This document shows positions 15,990 to 25,212 of a stretch of 64,000 bases of DNA, piece after piece. The translations under genes and the position numbers were made by a program. The notes beneath the pieces are model-generated. The model saw nothing but the letters and a program-made list of their open reading frames with translations, was not told the DNA's origin and ran no database searches. The first letter of the stretch is position 1. Each line of letters opens with the position of its first letter. This DNA comes from Bacillus salacetis (GTDB lineage: Bacteria > Bacillota > Bacilli > Bacillales > Bacillaceae_B), in contig NZ_QXIR01000004.1 of the NCBI RefSeq assembly GCF_003581585.1, positions 117,032-181,031 of the forward strand, given 5' to 3'.

Positions 15990-17003
15990 ATGAGAGAACA
16001 TCACGTAAAGTCGATTATAGAAGATGTATGTATGCATTCGTCTCTGGGGGATTTGGTTGCTGAACCAGAGCGAACCAGCGGCGGGCTGTTACATAAAATG
16101 TATGAAGTTGAGACAACGACAGGAAAGTATGCTATAAAACTATTAAATCCGCAAATCATGCAGAGGCCGCAGGCATTGATCAATTATATTCAATCAGAAA
16201 AGATTGCCCGTTTCTTATCCGCGGAAATACCTGCAGTGAATGCTATTGATGTTAACGGCGAAATTTTACAGAAGGTGGATTCCCAGTATTATCTCATGTT
16301 CAACTGGGTTGAAGGAACCACCTTGACACCAACGGAAATTACAAATAGTCATTGTGAAAAAATCGGCGGCATTCTTGCAGCGATTCATGAAGCGAAGGTG
16401 TCAGAGCTTGACGTACACTTGGAAAAAAATGTTGAGTTGCCTGAAATTAATTGGGATGAATACTTAAGAAAAGGTGAAGAACAGGAGGCAGAATGGGTGC
16501 CTGTCTTGCAGGAAAATAGAGACCAACTCTATGAATGGAATTCACGTGCTGCGGCAGCCGAAAATGTAATATCTTTAAGAGAGGTCATCAGTCACAGGGA
16601 TTTAGACCCGAAAAATGTTCTATGGCACAAAGACAGCCCCGCCTTGATTGACTGGGAATCAGCTGGCTTAATCAACCCGATTCATGATTTGCTTGATACA
16701 GCCATATACTGGTCTGAAAATGATGACGGCGATTTAGAAAAAGGAAGGTTTCTCTCTTTCCTGGAAGGCTATGAAAAGGTTGGCGGCGTAATTAAAGCCG
16801 ATTGGAGAAGAACAGCAGATTACAGGATGTATGGGACGTTGGCTTGGCTTGAATACAATATGAAACGCTCCTTATGGATGGAATGTACCGACAGAGAGGA
16901 ACAGGAGCTGCGAACAAAGGAAGTAACAGCTGCCTTAAGCACATTAAAGAAGTATGCACAAATCATTCCGGAACTGTTAATTTGGCTGGATAATGACAGA
17001 TAG
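15990..17003 (+). CDS. Aminoglycoside phosphotransferase-family kinase
   Basis: Cytoplasmic protein-kinase-like enzyme (APH, PF01636), about 337 residues. The nucleotide-binding lobe has TTTGKYAIKLLNP, the hinge is MFNWVEG, the catalytic loop is SHRDLDPKNVLW and the metal-binding motif IDWESAG. These are intact, so the enzyme should be active; the small-molecule acceptor is unknown and antibiotic resistance should not be assumed. GAAGGGGAA precedes ATG 15990. It is 21 bp after the small ORF, so possibly co-transcribed with amj. Confidence 0.85.
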   Translation: MREHHVKSIIEDVCMHSSLGDLVAEPERTSGGLLHKMYEVETTTGKYAIKLLNPQIMQRPQALINYIQSEKIARFLSAEIPAVNAIDVNGEILQKVDSQYYLMFNWVEGTTLTPTEITNSHCEKIGGILAAIHEAKVSELDVHLEKNVELPEINWDEYLRKGEEQEAEWVPVLQENRDQLYEWNSRAAAAENVISLREVISHRDLDPKNVLWHKDSPALIDWESAGLINPIHDLLDTAIYWSENDDGDLEKGRFLSFLEGYEKVGGVIKADWRRTADYRMYGTLAWLEYNMKRSLWMECTDREEQELRTKEVTAALSTLKKYAQIIPELLIWLDNDR

Positions 17004-17415
17004 GTGAACGGGGTAAAACAATATTAACCATGATTTTTCCTGCTCATAATGCGTTGATAACCGGACCACAAGAATAATTAATAGTTGGACCGGTGAGGGA
17101 TGAAAGGGAACAGAAGATCATATGAATACCGGTAAATAAAAGGCTGCGTTCATCGATATTGAATTCAGAAATGGGAGGTGGCCATCTACTGGTGTCGACT
17201 TACGCATGGTCCAGGAGACACTTTCATCTTGAGGGACCATTTAATTGAAGCGCTCTGGAGTTCTTATATCGTCAAGACGGAAAGGGCTTATCTTTTATAT
17301 GAAAAGGCGAGGGCTTTTCAGGAATATAACGGGAGAAACCATGATTGTGCAGTCAGAACCGCAAGCTGCAGCAGGAAGACTTCATCCCCCTGCAGCATCC
17401 CGGAGTCCAGCGAGA
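17004..17415. other. Intergenic region, no gene recognised
   Basis: About 410 bp between convergent genes. Two overlapping plus-strand frames run into the kinase gene but lack RBS and family resemblance. GCTGCAG ... CTGCAGC at about 17367-17394 is an inverted repeat without a T-run. No promoter or RNA motif recognised. Confidence 0.55.
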
Positions 17416-19200
17416 CTAAATCATAACAGCTTCTTTTTTAGCAGGAGTGATATTCACTGTTTTGCTTGGTTCTTCCGCGCTGTCAAGAATAATTGTGACG
17501 ACCGTTCCCCATTCAACTTTGCTTTTAATAATGAGCTCCCCTCCATAATCCCTGACGAGTTTATGACATATGGTCATCCCGATGCCGGAGCCTTTCTCAT
17601 CATTCGAATAGTAGGGCTCTCCTATTTTGGAAAGACGGTCTTTGAATATCCCTTTGCCGTTATCAATGATCCTGATTCTGGTTTTTCCTGAGATCTCATC
17701 CACCTTTATTCTTACTGTTCCCTTTGGGGGAAGGGCTTCCATGCTGTTCTTTAATATATTGACTATAATATGCTTGAAGTGGAAGGCGGTAAGATGGATA
17801 CTGCTCTTCCCATCTTGAAAATCAATCAGCTGGATATCCTTATTTTGTTCCAGTGAAATCCCCTCAAATAATACGTTGATTTTGAGGAGTTCATCCATTA
17901 CGTTCATTCTTTGGACTTCGAGTCCGGGCCTGCTGGAATGCGCTTCTGGTTTGGCGAGTAACAGGATTTCATTCATTACCTTATTGATGCTGTCAATTTC
18001 ATCAATAAGCAGCTCTTCATATTCCTTCCCCTCAGTTTCTTCCTTTAGAAGCTGGATAAATCCCCGTACAGTTGTCAGTGGGTTTCGGACTTCATGGGCA
18101 ATGCTGGCAGAGAGTTCCCCTATCACCTTGAATTTCTCTGCTGAAATCATGAATTCCTCATGTTTCTTTTGGCTTGTCAGGTCTATTCCATAATATAAGG
18201 TATACATCTCCAGTTTATCGTGGCGAAGATGTTTTTGGCCCCAGTGAATGAAGCGGTGATCCCTGTGCATTGTGGTCACCTTCTGAAGCTGATTGTTTAT
18301 AAGGGGTAAATGATAAGGGACCTCCATTAAAACAGATATATCCAAGCCTATTAGTTCAGTTCGTGCAGAAGGAAACAATGAAAGGAAGGTGTCATTGATT
18401 GATATGATCCTGTCCTTTGAATCTGTCACAATGAGATAATGAGGATTGGTATCCATGATTGCTTCCAGCAGGCTGCTTTGTTTAGATAATTTTAGATTAA
18501 CTTCACTTAACCGTTTCGACTGCATCTGGTAAAACGCTAAGAAAATAATAATGGCAGCAAGAATCGAATTGAAACTCGAGAAGAATAAGGGAATGACGTT
18601 GAATCCGCTGATCAATCCATTAAACAGCAGCAGAAGGGCACCTGCCGCTAACTTTTTATAAAAACTGCTGTAGTATCGATCTTTGGTTTTAAAAGAAATG
18701 ATCAATAGAAATAAAGTAGTCAAAAACACTAAGCAGATATTGATATAGAAGGTCGGATTTAAAATCCCATAGACTGGCAGGAGATGGGGAGGAGAAAGCA
18801 AGCCTTCCGGTATAAATCTATAATCCTTAATGCCTAAGCTTGTAAAATTGACGAGATATACAGTCACACTGAAAATGGAAACGATATATAGGCCGGTTTT
18901 ATTAAAAAGCTTCTTTAAAGCATCTAGTTCACTGTGCGTGTTTACGAGAAAAAAAGAAAAATAGTATAAGATCGGCATTGTCATTATCGGCCCGATTCTA
19001 AACAGCCTGAACCAGCGGTCAATAATGTCCCCGGAAAAATATTGATGTGCATACAGTACTGAAATATCCACTTGCCACAAACAAATCATAAAAATGAAAA
19101 AAGATAATGCCTCCGATAACTTGTTTCTTGAGTAAACGAGTAATGATATTGAAACCATCAAAGGTATGGCCGCAATACCTAAAAGCAATATGAAATCCAT
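17416..19200 (-). CDS. 7TM-PAS sensor histidine kinase, sporulation-kinase type
   Basis: Orphan membrane sensor kinase of 594 residues. The first 240 residues hold about seven hydrophobic segments (7TM kinase N-terminus, PF16927-like), followed by a PAS domain (about 250-350), HisKA with the acceptor His near 372 in IGELSASIAHEVRNPLTTVR, and an ATPase domain with IVNILKNSMEAL, DNGKGIF and GSGIGMTICHKLV. The HisKA sequence is like that of the Kin kinases feeding the Spo0F/Spo0A phosphorelay, and no response regulator is adjacent, so a phosphorelay role is plausible (inference). AAGGGGGGGA precedes ATG 19200. Confidence 0.88.
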   Translation of the reverse strand: MDFILLLGIAAIPLMVSISLLVYSRNKLSEALSFFIFMICLWQVDISVLYAHQYFSGDIIDRWFRLFRIGPIMTMPILYYFSFFLVNTHSELDALKKLFNKTGLYIVSIFSVTVYLVNFTSLGIKDYRFIPEGLLSPPHLLPVYGILNPTFYINICLVFLTTLFLLIISFKTKDRYYSSFYKKLAAGALLLLFNGLISGFNVIPLFFSSFNSILAAIIIFLAFYQMQSKRLSEVNLKLSKQSSLLEAIMDTNPHYLIVTDSKDRIISINDTFLSLFPSARTELIGLDISVLMEVPYHLPLINNQLQKVTTMHRDHRFIHWGQKHLRHDKLEMYTLYYGIDLTSQKKHEEFMISAEKFKVIGELSASIAHEVRNPLTTVRGFIQLLKEETEGKEYEELLIDEIDSINKVMNEILLLAKPEAHSSRPGLEVQRMNVMDELLKINVLFEGISLEQNKDIQLIDFQDGKSSIHLTAFHFKHIIVNILKNSMEALPPKGTVRIKVDEISGKTRIRIIDNGKGIFKDRLSKIGEPYYSNDEKGSGIGMTICHKLVRDYGGELIIKSKVEWGTVVTIILDSAEEPSKTVNITPAKKEAVMI

Positions 19201-19368
19201 AAAATCCCCCCCTTAGTTGTAGGACTGCATTGGTGATGACTGCATCAATATTCCCATGAGTTCAATTATTTACCTTTTTCCCGATGGAACTTACTTACTC
19301 CTGCCTATGTGGCAACGAGCCACCGGTTGCTGCAAGTGCTTCCTGTATGGATGAACACCTTTTGATTA

Positions 19369-19560
19369 GGCTCTTTTCGTATACTTTGTTGCTATTCAAT
19401 ATAAATTTCAACTAATATCCTGGTAAATCGTCGTGAAAACCCCTGTGAGCAGGAAAGAAAAGAGCTGCTCGTTCTTTTTCGAGAGTAAAACCTTTGTATA
19501 CAGGGGGAAAATCCGGCACCTGGGTTTTTTCCGAAAGCAACAATATATGTGAAAACGGCC
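19369..19560 (-). mobile_element. MITE copy D with perfect 8-bp target duplication
   Basis: Inverted 192-bp copy bounded by TTTGATTA at 19361-19368 and 19561-19568. It begins GGCTCTTTTCGTATAC and ends TGTGAAAACGGCC. It contains all internal blocks, including the pairable AGAGCTGCTC segment. It lies between the kinase gene and a small membrane-protein gene. Confidence 0.93.
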
Positions 19561-19650
19561 TTTGATTATGAAACTTGAATGATATCTGAATCGTCTATTC
19601 AATGAGAAAATAACCATTGATGACGAATTTCACCCAAAGGAGTGGTACTC

Positions 19651-19941
19651 TTGGAAGAAGCAGGTCAATGGATGTTTTTGGAGGGATGGACACCGTTCAT
19701 TTTGATAATTCTTTTCCTGACGGGGGCCATTATCATTATGGCGCGGTTCTCAGAACAAAAACTGCATTATAGTGTTTGTGCCCTATTAGGGGCTGCAGCA
19801 ATCAGCACTTTCCTATACAGCTATTTGCAGCTCGGGGGGATGAATGCTGGCGCAGGGCTTGCATTTTACTCTGTTGCCGGCATCATAGGTGTTTCCATTG
19901 GAACAGCCATTACCCCTTTTGTAAAGACAAGGAAGGAGTGA
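19651..19941 (+). CDS. Small membrane protein, weakly YesK-like
   Basis: About 96 residues with three hydrophobic segments (about 9-29, 36-55, 62-84) and a basic C-terminal tail (KTRKE). The length and the GG-rich last segment recall the YesK family, but the match is weak. TTG 19651 is preferred: AAAGGAG lies 8 nt before it, while GTG 19642 overlaps the RBS. The next gene starts 11 bp after its stop, so the two form an operon. Confidence 0.6.
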   Translation: MEEAGQWMFLEGWTPFILIILFLTGAIIIMARFSEQKLHYSVCALLGAAAISTFLYSYLQLGGMNAGAGLAFYSVAGIIGVSIGTAITPFVKTRKE

Positions 19942-19951
19942 AAGCCTACAT

Positions 19952-20506
19952 ATGAAAGGTAAGAAGAGCGCTAAATGGGATAGAATCCTGCATTGGCTTG
20001 TTGGGGCGGCAGTCGCTTTTGCCATGTTTCAATGGAGTGAAACCAATAATGAATTGAAAACGTATGAAGTAAGGCATGTCATTCAATTGAACTACCAATT
20101 CAAAGAACTTCACTCCATTTTATTCAGTATGGAAGAAACGCTTGATACATATCAGTTCCCGATAGATGAGGATAAGGAAAACTATTATCAGGATGCTCTG
20201 GATAATGACATACAGCGCCTTGATCACCTGGGACATTCAATCCAGCAGCTGAACGATTACCCTGACTTCAGGATTGTCAACCAGAGTTTTGGAGAATTAG
20301 AAAACATAGTAAAAGGGTTAAAAGGTTTTCAATATACAGAAGCGGAAAAGAATTCAGCGACTGAGGCACTTTCAAAAACACAAAGTGAGTTATACGCTTT
20401 ATTAGAAAAAGACGAGTTTACAGTCGAATTGGAAGAGGACAGGGCTGAACTATTGACGATTCTGGACAATTTGGTAAAGAATCTTTCTGTACTGAAAAAA
20501 TATTAA
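19952..20506 (+). CDS. Membrane-anchored hypothetical protein with helical domain
   Basis: 184 residues: a basic N-terminus (MKGKKSAKWDR), one hydrophobic segment at about 12-28 (ILHWLVGAAVAFAMFQW), then an acidic, mostly helical extracytoplasmic domain with heptad-like stretches. No family recognised. It follows the small membrane protein by 11 bp and ends in a strong terminator, so the two-gene unit may be functionally linked. Confidence 0.65.
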   Translation: MKGKKSAKWDRILHWLVGAAVAFAMFQWSETNNELKTYEVRHVIQLNYQFKELHSILFSMEETLDTYQFPIDEDKENYYQDALDNDIQRLDHLGHSIQQLNDYPDFRIVNQSFGELENIVKGLKGFQYTEAEKNSATEALSKTQSELYALLEKDEFTVELEEDRAELLTILDNLVKNLSVLKKY

Positions 20507-20510
20507 AAAC

Positions 20511-20549
20511 GAGCTGCAGATCTTGTAAAGGAAATCTGCAGCTTTTTTG
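20511..20549 (+). terminator. Rho-independent terminator
   Basis: GCTGCAGAT / ATCTGCAGC stem followed by TTTTTT. Confidence 0.9.
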
Positions 20550-20660
20550 TGTCCAATGAATATGGCGTTCTCTATGCAGGCATAGTGAATTATTGGGATA
20601 CAGCTGCTGTTATGTATGTGAATAACGGTAAGGCAGCTGTTGACCTGCAATAAGCTAGGG

Positions 20661-20795
20661 ATTTGTAGGTGAATTTACGTCCAAGTTGCGACTCTGCTAC
20701 AACTTGTGTCCGGATTGGTAGGAGAGTTAGAAATTGTAAGCGACTCACCTACAAATAGAGCGGGATACGCAGGTGAGCCGCGAAAACCACGTCAT
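20661..20795. repeat. Short tandem repeat, about 53-bp period (GATTTGTAGGTGA family)
   Basis: Direct units start at 20661 (GATTTGTAGGTGAATT), 20714 (GATTGGTAGGAGAGTT) and 20765 (GATACGCAGGTGAGCC), spaced 53 and 51 bp. An inverted copy, TCACCTACAAAT at 20746-20757, is an exact reverse complement of 20662-20673. The motif is the same as in the array at 48409. The rest of the 450-bp gap up to 20998 holds no recognisable gene. Confidence 0.75.
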
Positions 20796-20998
20796 CACAC
20801 CGAAAAAACAATTTTATCCAATATTCACCCAGTAATCTCAAACTATCCTTTTAACCATTTTTCATTCTCTTCAAACCTATTAAAATCCAGAAAAACCAAA
20901 AAAACCAAATATTTATCAAAAATATCGTTTTCCAGCAGAACTTTTTTGCCCTGGAACTCGTCTTTATTAAAGAGAAGATTAAGAGGGGGAAGTTTTGG

Positions 20999-23428
20999 GT
21001 GAAAAAGTACATATTAAAGATTTTGGCAGTAGTGCTGCTCATGGCGCTCATGCCGTGGCTGGCAGAAGAGACATCTGCACAAGGAACACTGGATATTGAT
21101 GTAGAAGCAGGGATCAATGGAAAAGTGAAAAATGGTGAGCCATTCCCTGTTACATTTACGATTAAAAATAATGGAGAGGATATTTCAGGCGACCTTGTCA
21201 TATCATCCGCACCTCATTACCATGCCTATGAAAATGTAGTCATACCGGTGGAAATCGCTGCCGGTGCGGAGCAGAAGATACAAGCTTCCCTGCCTGGTTC
21301 CAGTGATTATATGGGCAGCGGTCCGATGAATGTCAAAAAAGAAGACCAGATCCGTTTCTATGAAGGCGGCTGGGAAAAAGGCGAAAAGTTAAAAATAACA
21401 GGTGATACCAAAATCACTCATGGATTCATCCAGGAAACAAAGCTTGTTCTTGGGGTTTTAAGCGATAATCCTGATCAAATGAACGTGTTGAAGCTGACTT
21501 CGTTTCAAGGAGAAACTCCTGAAGTTCTGCCTTTGACACCAGAAACCCTGCCGGCAGACAGTCTTGGCTTTCAAATGTTTGATGCACTGATCATTCATGA
21601 TTATTCTATGGATCAATTGCCCGGTGAAAAACAGAAGGCTCTTAAACAATGGGTTGAGTTGGGCGGGCACCTGATTATTGGAAGCACGCCTGACTTGCAG
21701 CAAAAAATGGGAGAGCTTTCATCTCTAATCCCCATGAAGGTAAATGGAGAAGAAGAGCTTAAGGATTTATCTTTCCTCGATGGATACAGTGAAAAACCAT
21801 TAGCCATGAAGCAATTAACGCTCATGACAGGGGAAAAAGCAAATGGTACAGATGAACTCATTGCTGAAGGGGGACTGCCTCTCGCGCTTGAGAAAGGGTT
21901 TGGATTGGGGAAAGTGACTCAGCTCAGTTACAGCCTTGCTGAAGAACCACTTGCTTCCTGGGAAGGAAACAGCGGCTGGTGGAATAGGATCCTGACAGCG
22001 TCCATCGATACACGGGTCCAGCATCCGATGGCTTTTTACGATCAGGTGCAGAACATACTGATGGAAACAACCGAATTGTTTTCATCCTCATTCCTTCCGA
22101 TTTCGGTCATCATTATCTTATTTGCTGTTTATATCATTCTCCTTGTCCCGGTCCTTTATTTTATCTTAAAGAAGAAAGATAAACGTGAATGGGGTTGGTG
22201 GATCATCCCATCCATCGCCATCCTGACGAGCATGGCAATCTTTTTCACAGGAGCTTCAGACCGTTCCGGCGGCGAGAGCATCAATAAGGTGGGAATCGTT
22301 TCCGTTGACGAGGAAGGTATCGGGAGCGGACTGCATTTCTCTTCAATGCTCTCAAGCGGAGGAGGAGATTATACAGTCGAGCTGGGCAGTGAAAGCTTCA
22401 ATCCTGTGCCATTCAATCAGGAATTCGTCGAGCAGCAGAGATACAGTCATTACCCGATGGTCCAGGCGAATGGCGAAAACCCGGAAGTCACATTTACCGG
22501 GGTGGAATTCTGGTCAGTCCGTTCACTTGTCAATCATTTCTCGGACGTGAAGACGGGCAGGGTAGAAGGTGAGTTGGCAGCAGATGATACCCTCGTCAGC
22601 GGAACAGTGACTAATAATATGGTTCATGACATGAAAGATGTATTCATCCTTGCCGGGGGAAGTGCCTATGAAATAGGCACACTTGCAAAAGGGGAAACCA
22701 AGGATATTGAGATTGAGAAAAAATCAACTGCATTGCTGGGGGTTCCGAACAGTGTGACAGCTGGAAGAGCTTTTCCAAAAGCACAAAACTTCATGTATGG
22801 AAATGGAATGCAGCAATCACCAGGAAAAGAGTGGAAGAAGTTCAGCCTGCTCAGCTTTGCACTTCAGGAAAAGCTTTATAATGCATCTTTGAATAAGCCG
22901 CTGCTTGTCGGTTATTCTGATAAGTCGCTTATCGAAACGAAGGTTAACGGCAAAAAAGCTGATGAAGAGTCAATGAATCTGTTTTTACAGCCTATAACCA
23001 TTAATACAAATAACAAAGGCGCTTTCTCACTTGACAGCTCCCAATTGGAACCGAAAGTTTCGGTTGTGGAAGGAATGATCCATTACCAGGAATTTGTGGA
23101 AGGAAACTTCTTTGTTGATGCAGAACCAGGTACTTATGATCTGGCTTTCCAGCTTCCTGACTCAGTGGTCGATAATCAAGTCAATTATACAAAACTGCTT
23201 CTGTCCTTTAAGGAAACTGTATCATCTGACGGCCTTTCAATCATTAAGGCAGAAAGCGGGGAAGCAGAGGAATTGGAAACAGGCGTAAGACAAATCAAAA
23301 TCGAAGAGAACATCGGGCAATATATCGACAAGGATGGCAGGCTGATTATCAGAGTTGAGAAGCATGGCCAGCAGAATCCTCAGGTTCCGGTTCCGGCAGT
23401 AACGATAGAAGGAGACTTTGTACAATGA
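20999..23428 (+). CDS. Large secreted/membrane protein, first gene of the ABC-MoxR-VWA operon
   Basis: About 809 residues with a cleavable-type signal peptide ending near TSAQG. An Ig-like region comes first (about 30-130), then an alpha/beta region (about 145-250) with DALIIHDYSMDQL and LGGHLIIGSTPDL that looks like a class I glutamine-amidotransferase-like fold, two membrane helices (about 362-385 and 397-415), and a long extracellular beta-rich C-terminus. No catalytic triad is evident. GAGGGGGAAG precedes GTG 20999. Its stop overlaps the ATPase start by 4 bp, so it is the lead gene of the operon and probably an envelope subunit of the exporter (inference). Confidence 0.75.
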   Translation: MKKYILKILAVVLLMALMPWLAEETSAQGTLDIDVEAGINGKVKNGEPFPVTFTIKNNGEDISGDLVISSAPHYHAYENVVIPVEIAAGAEQKIQASLPGSSDYMGSGPMNVKKEDQIRFYEGGWEKGEKLKITGDTKITHGFIQETKLVLGVLSDNPDQMNVLKLTSFQGETPEVLPLTPETLPADSLGFQMFDALIIHDYSMDQLPGEKQKALKQWVELGGHLIIGSTPDLQQKMGELSSLIPMKVNGEEELKDLSFLDGYSEKPLAMKQLTLMTGEKANGTDELIAEGGLPLALEKGFGLGKVTQLSYSLAEEPLASWEGNSGWWNRILTASIDTRVQHPMAFYDQVQNILMETTELFSSSFLPISVIIILFAVYIILLVPVLYFILKKKDKREWGWWIIPSIAILTSMAIFFTGASDRSGGESINKVGIVSVDEEGIGSGLHFSSMLSSGGGDYTVELGSESFNPVPFNQEFVEQQRYSHYPMVQANGENPEVTFTGVEFWSVRSLVNHFSDVKTGRVEGELAADDTLVSGTVTNNMVHDMKDVFILAGGSAYEIGTLAKGETKDIEIEKKSTALLGVPNSVTAGRAFPKAQNFMYGNGMQQSPGKEWKKFSLLSFALQEKLYNASLNKPLLVGYSDKSLIETKVNGKKADEESMNLFLQPITINTNNKGAFSLDSSQLEPKVSVVEGMIHYQEFVEGNFFVDAEPGTYDLAFQLPDSVVDNQVNYTKLLLSFKETVSSDGLSIIKAESGEAEELETGVRQIKIEENIGQYIDKDGRLIIRVEKHGQQNPQVPVPAVTIEGDFVQ

Positions 23429-24357
23429 TTGAAATTGTCAATTTAACAAAAAGATACGGCTCATTTACGGCCTTGGACAACTTAAATCTGTCTATAGAAA
23501 AAGGGACTGTGTTCGGGGTTGTCGGTCCTAATGGTGCAGGTAAATCGACGACATTTTCCATTTTGGCCACTTTGCTTGCCCCCACAGAAGGTACAGCTTA
23601 TGTCAACGGCTTTGATGTGACGAAGGATCCGAAGAAGGTTCGGAAGCAAATTGGATATATGCCTGACTTTTTCGGCGTGTACGACCAATTCAAGGCTTCC
23701 GAATACCTTGATTTTTACGGAGCGAGCTACGGGCTGTCGGCTGCGGAAAGAAAAGCGCTGATTCCACAGCTGTTGGAACTCGTGAACCTTTCCCATAAGA
23801 AAGACTCCTATGTCGACCTGCTGTCCCGCGGGATGAAACAGAGGCTTTGCCTTGCCCGGTGCCTGATTCATGACCCGGAGGTACTCATCCTTGATGAACC
23901 CGCTTCAGGCCTGGATCCGCGGGCAAGGATCGAGATGAGGGATATTTTAAAAGAACTGAAAACAATGGGGAAAACGATCTTGATCTCATCCCATATCCTT
24001 CCGGAGCTTGCAGAAATATGTGACGAACTGGGAGTCATCGAAAACGGCAATCTGGTTGCGTCCGGGTCTGTTTCGGTTATCCATCAGCAGCTTCAGGCAA
24101 ACAAAATCCTGAATGTTACGGTAATGAATGAAACCGAAATGGCCGCAGCATTCTTTGAAGATGATCCGCAGGTTGCCGAAGTACTGAGGGATGAAAAGGA
24201 TTCAAGGACGATACACTTCGCATACTCAGGCACGGATGAGGAACAAGCTGCACTACTTTCAAAGGCTGTACAGGCGGGGCTCCTTATCATCGATTTCAGC
24301 CAGAAGAAAACGGATTTGGAAGACATCTTCCTGGAAATCACGAAAGGAGATGAGTAG
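23425..24357 (+). CDS. ABC transporter ATP-binding protein
   Basis: Cytoplasmic ATPase of an ABC-2 exporter, 310 residues. Walker A GPNGAGKST is at 34-42, the signature LLSRGMKQRL at about 131-140, Walker B ILILDEPASGLDP (LILDEP) about 15 residues later, and the H-loop ISSHIL. All key residues are present. A C-terminal region of about 90 residues follows, as in exporters of the CcmA/NatA type. Coupled by ATGA to the gene before; its TAG is immediately followed by the permease ATG. Confidence 0.93.
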   Translation: MIEIVNLTKRYGSFTALDNLNLSIEKGTVFGVVGPNGAGKSTTFSILATLLAPTEGTAYVNGFDVTKDPKKVRKQIGYMPDFFGVYDQFKASEYLDFYGASYGLSAAERKALIPQLLELVNLSHKKDSYVDLLSRGMKQRLCLARCLIHDPEVLILDEPASGLDPRARIEMRDILKELKTMGKTILISSHILPELAEICDELGVIENGNLVASGSVSVIHQQLQANKILNVTVMNETEMAAAFFEDDPQVAEVLRDEKDSRTIHFAYSGTDEEQAALLSKAVQAGLLIIDFSQKKTDLEDIFLEITKGDE

Positions 24358-25212
24358 ATGAAGACACTTTTGATCAACCCGGTATTGAATAAAGAAATTA
24401 AATTGAGGCTGCGGTCGCTGAAGAGCTTCATGGGCATTCTGTTTTACCTGGCTGCGCTTGGCCTGGTGGCGATCGGCTTCATCTATATTACAATGATGAA
24501 CAGCCGCAACGGTTATATCCGTCCTGAAGAGAGCCGGATGATGTTCATGGTCCTGTCCATGGTGCAGATGGGATTGATCCTGTTTATGACCCCGGGACTG
24601 ACTGCCGGTGTCATCAGCGGGGAGAGAGAAAGGCAGACTTTAAGTATGCTGCTGACGACTGAGCAATCTTCTACAAGCATTATTTTAAGCAAGCTTGTAT
24701 CATCTGTCGCTTTTCTCTTCCTGATGATTTCTTCATCACTTCCGTTATACAGCATTGTCTTTTTATATGGCGGGGTTTCACCGGGCGTCCTGCTTGGTAC
24801 GTTCGGAATTTATGTTATAACAATCATCACAATCGGCAGCATAGGGATCCTGTTTTCCACCATATTGAAAAAAACGATTGTTTCGATGATTGCCACTTAT
24901 GGTGTTGCGTTGTTCCTTACAGTAGGGACCGGTTTCATTACAGTTTTTACCATGAGTGCGATTTTGATGGGGAATTCAACGAATCCAGCTCCCTATTTCC
25001 TGATCATGAGCAATCCGGCATTCGCTCTTATGACGATATTCCAGCCTGGCCTTCAAGAGGAGTTCGTCATGAGAACCGGAATCGAGTTTCCATTTTGGAT
25101 CAGTTTCGTCATTACTTTTGCAGTGATTGCTGTAATCTGTTTACTGGTAAGCATCGCCAAACTTCGTCCGCGAATGAGGCCATCCGGCAGGAGAAGAAAG
25201 AAAGATGCATGA
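24358..25212 (+). CDS. ABC-2 type permease
   Basis: Membrane subunit of the exporter, 284 residues with six hydrophobic segments. The cytoplasmic elbow GVISGERERQTLSMLLTTE near residues 84-102 is the typical ABC-2 signature that docks on the ATPase. It starts directly after the ATPase stop codon and overlaps the next gene by 8 bp. Substrate unknown; the operon suggests an envelope or cell-surface role. Confidence 0.88.
   Translation: MKTLLINPVLNKEIKLRLRSLKSFMGILFYLAALGLVAIGFIYITMMNSRNGYIRPEESRMMFMVLSMVQMGLILFMTPGLTAGVISGERERQTLSMLLTTEQSSTSIILSKLVSSVAFLFLMISSSLPLYSIVFLYGGVSPGVLLGTFGIYVITIITIGSIGILFSTILKKTIVSMIATYGVALFLTVGTGFITVFTMSAILMGNSTNPAPYFLIMSNPAFALMTIFQPGLQEEFVMRTGIEFPFWISFVITFAVIAVICLLVSIAKLRPRMRPSGRRRKKDA

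Noticed and set aside
17178..17691. Two plus-strand frames before and over the kinase 3' end
   Set aside because: No RBS, atypical composition, and they overlap a certain gene on the other strand.
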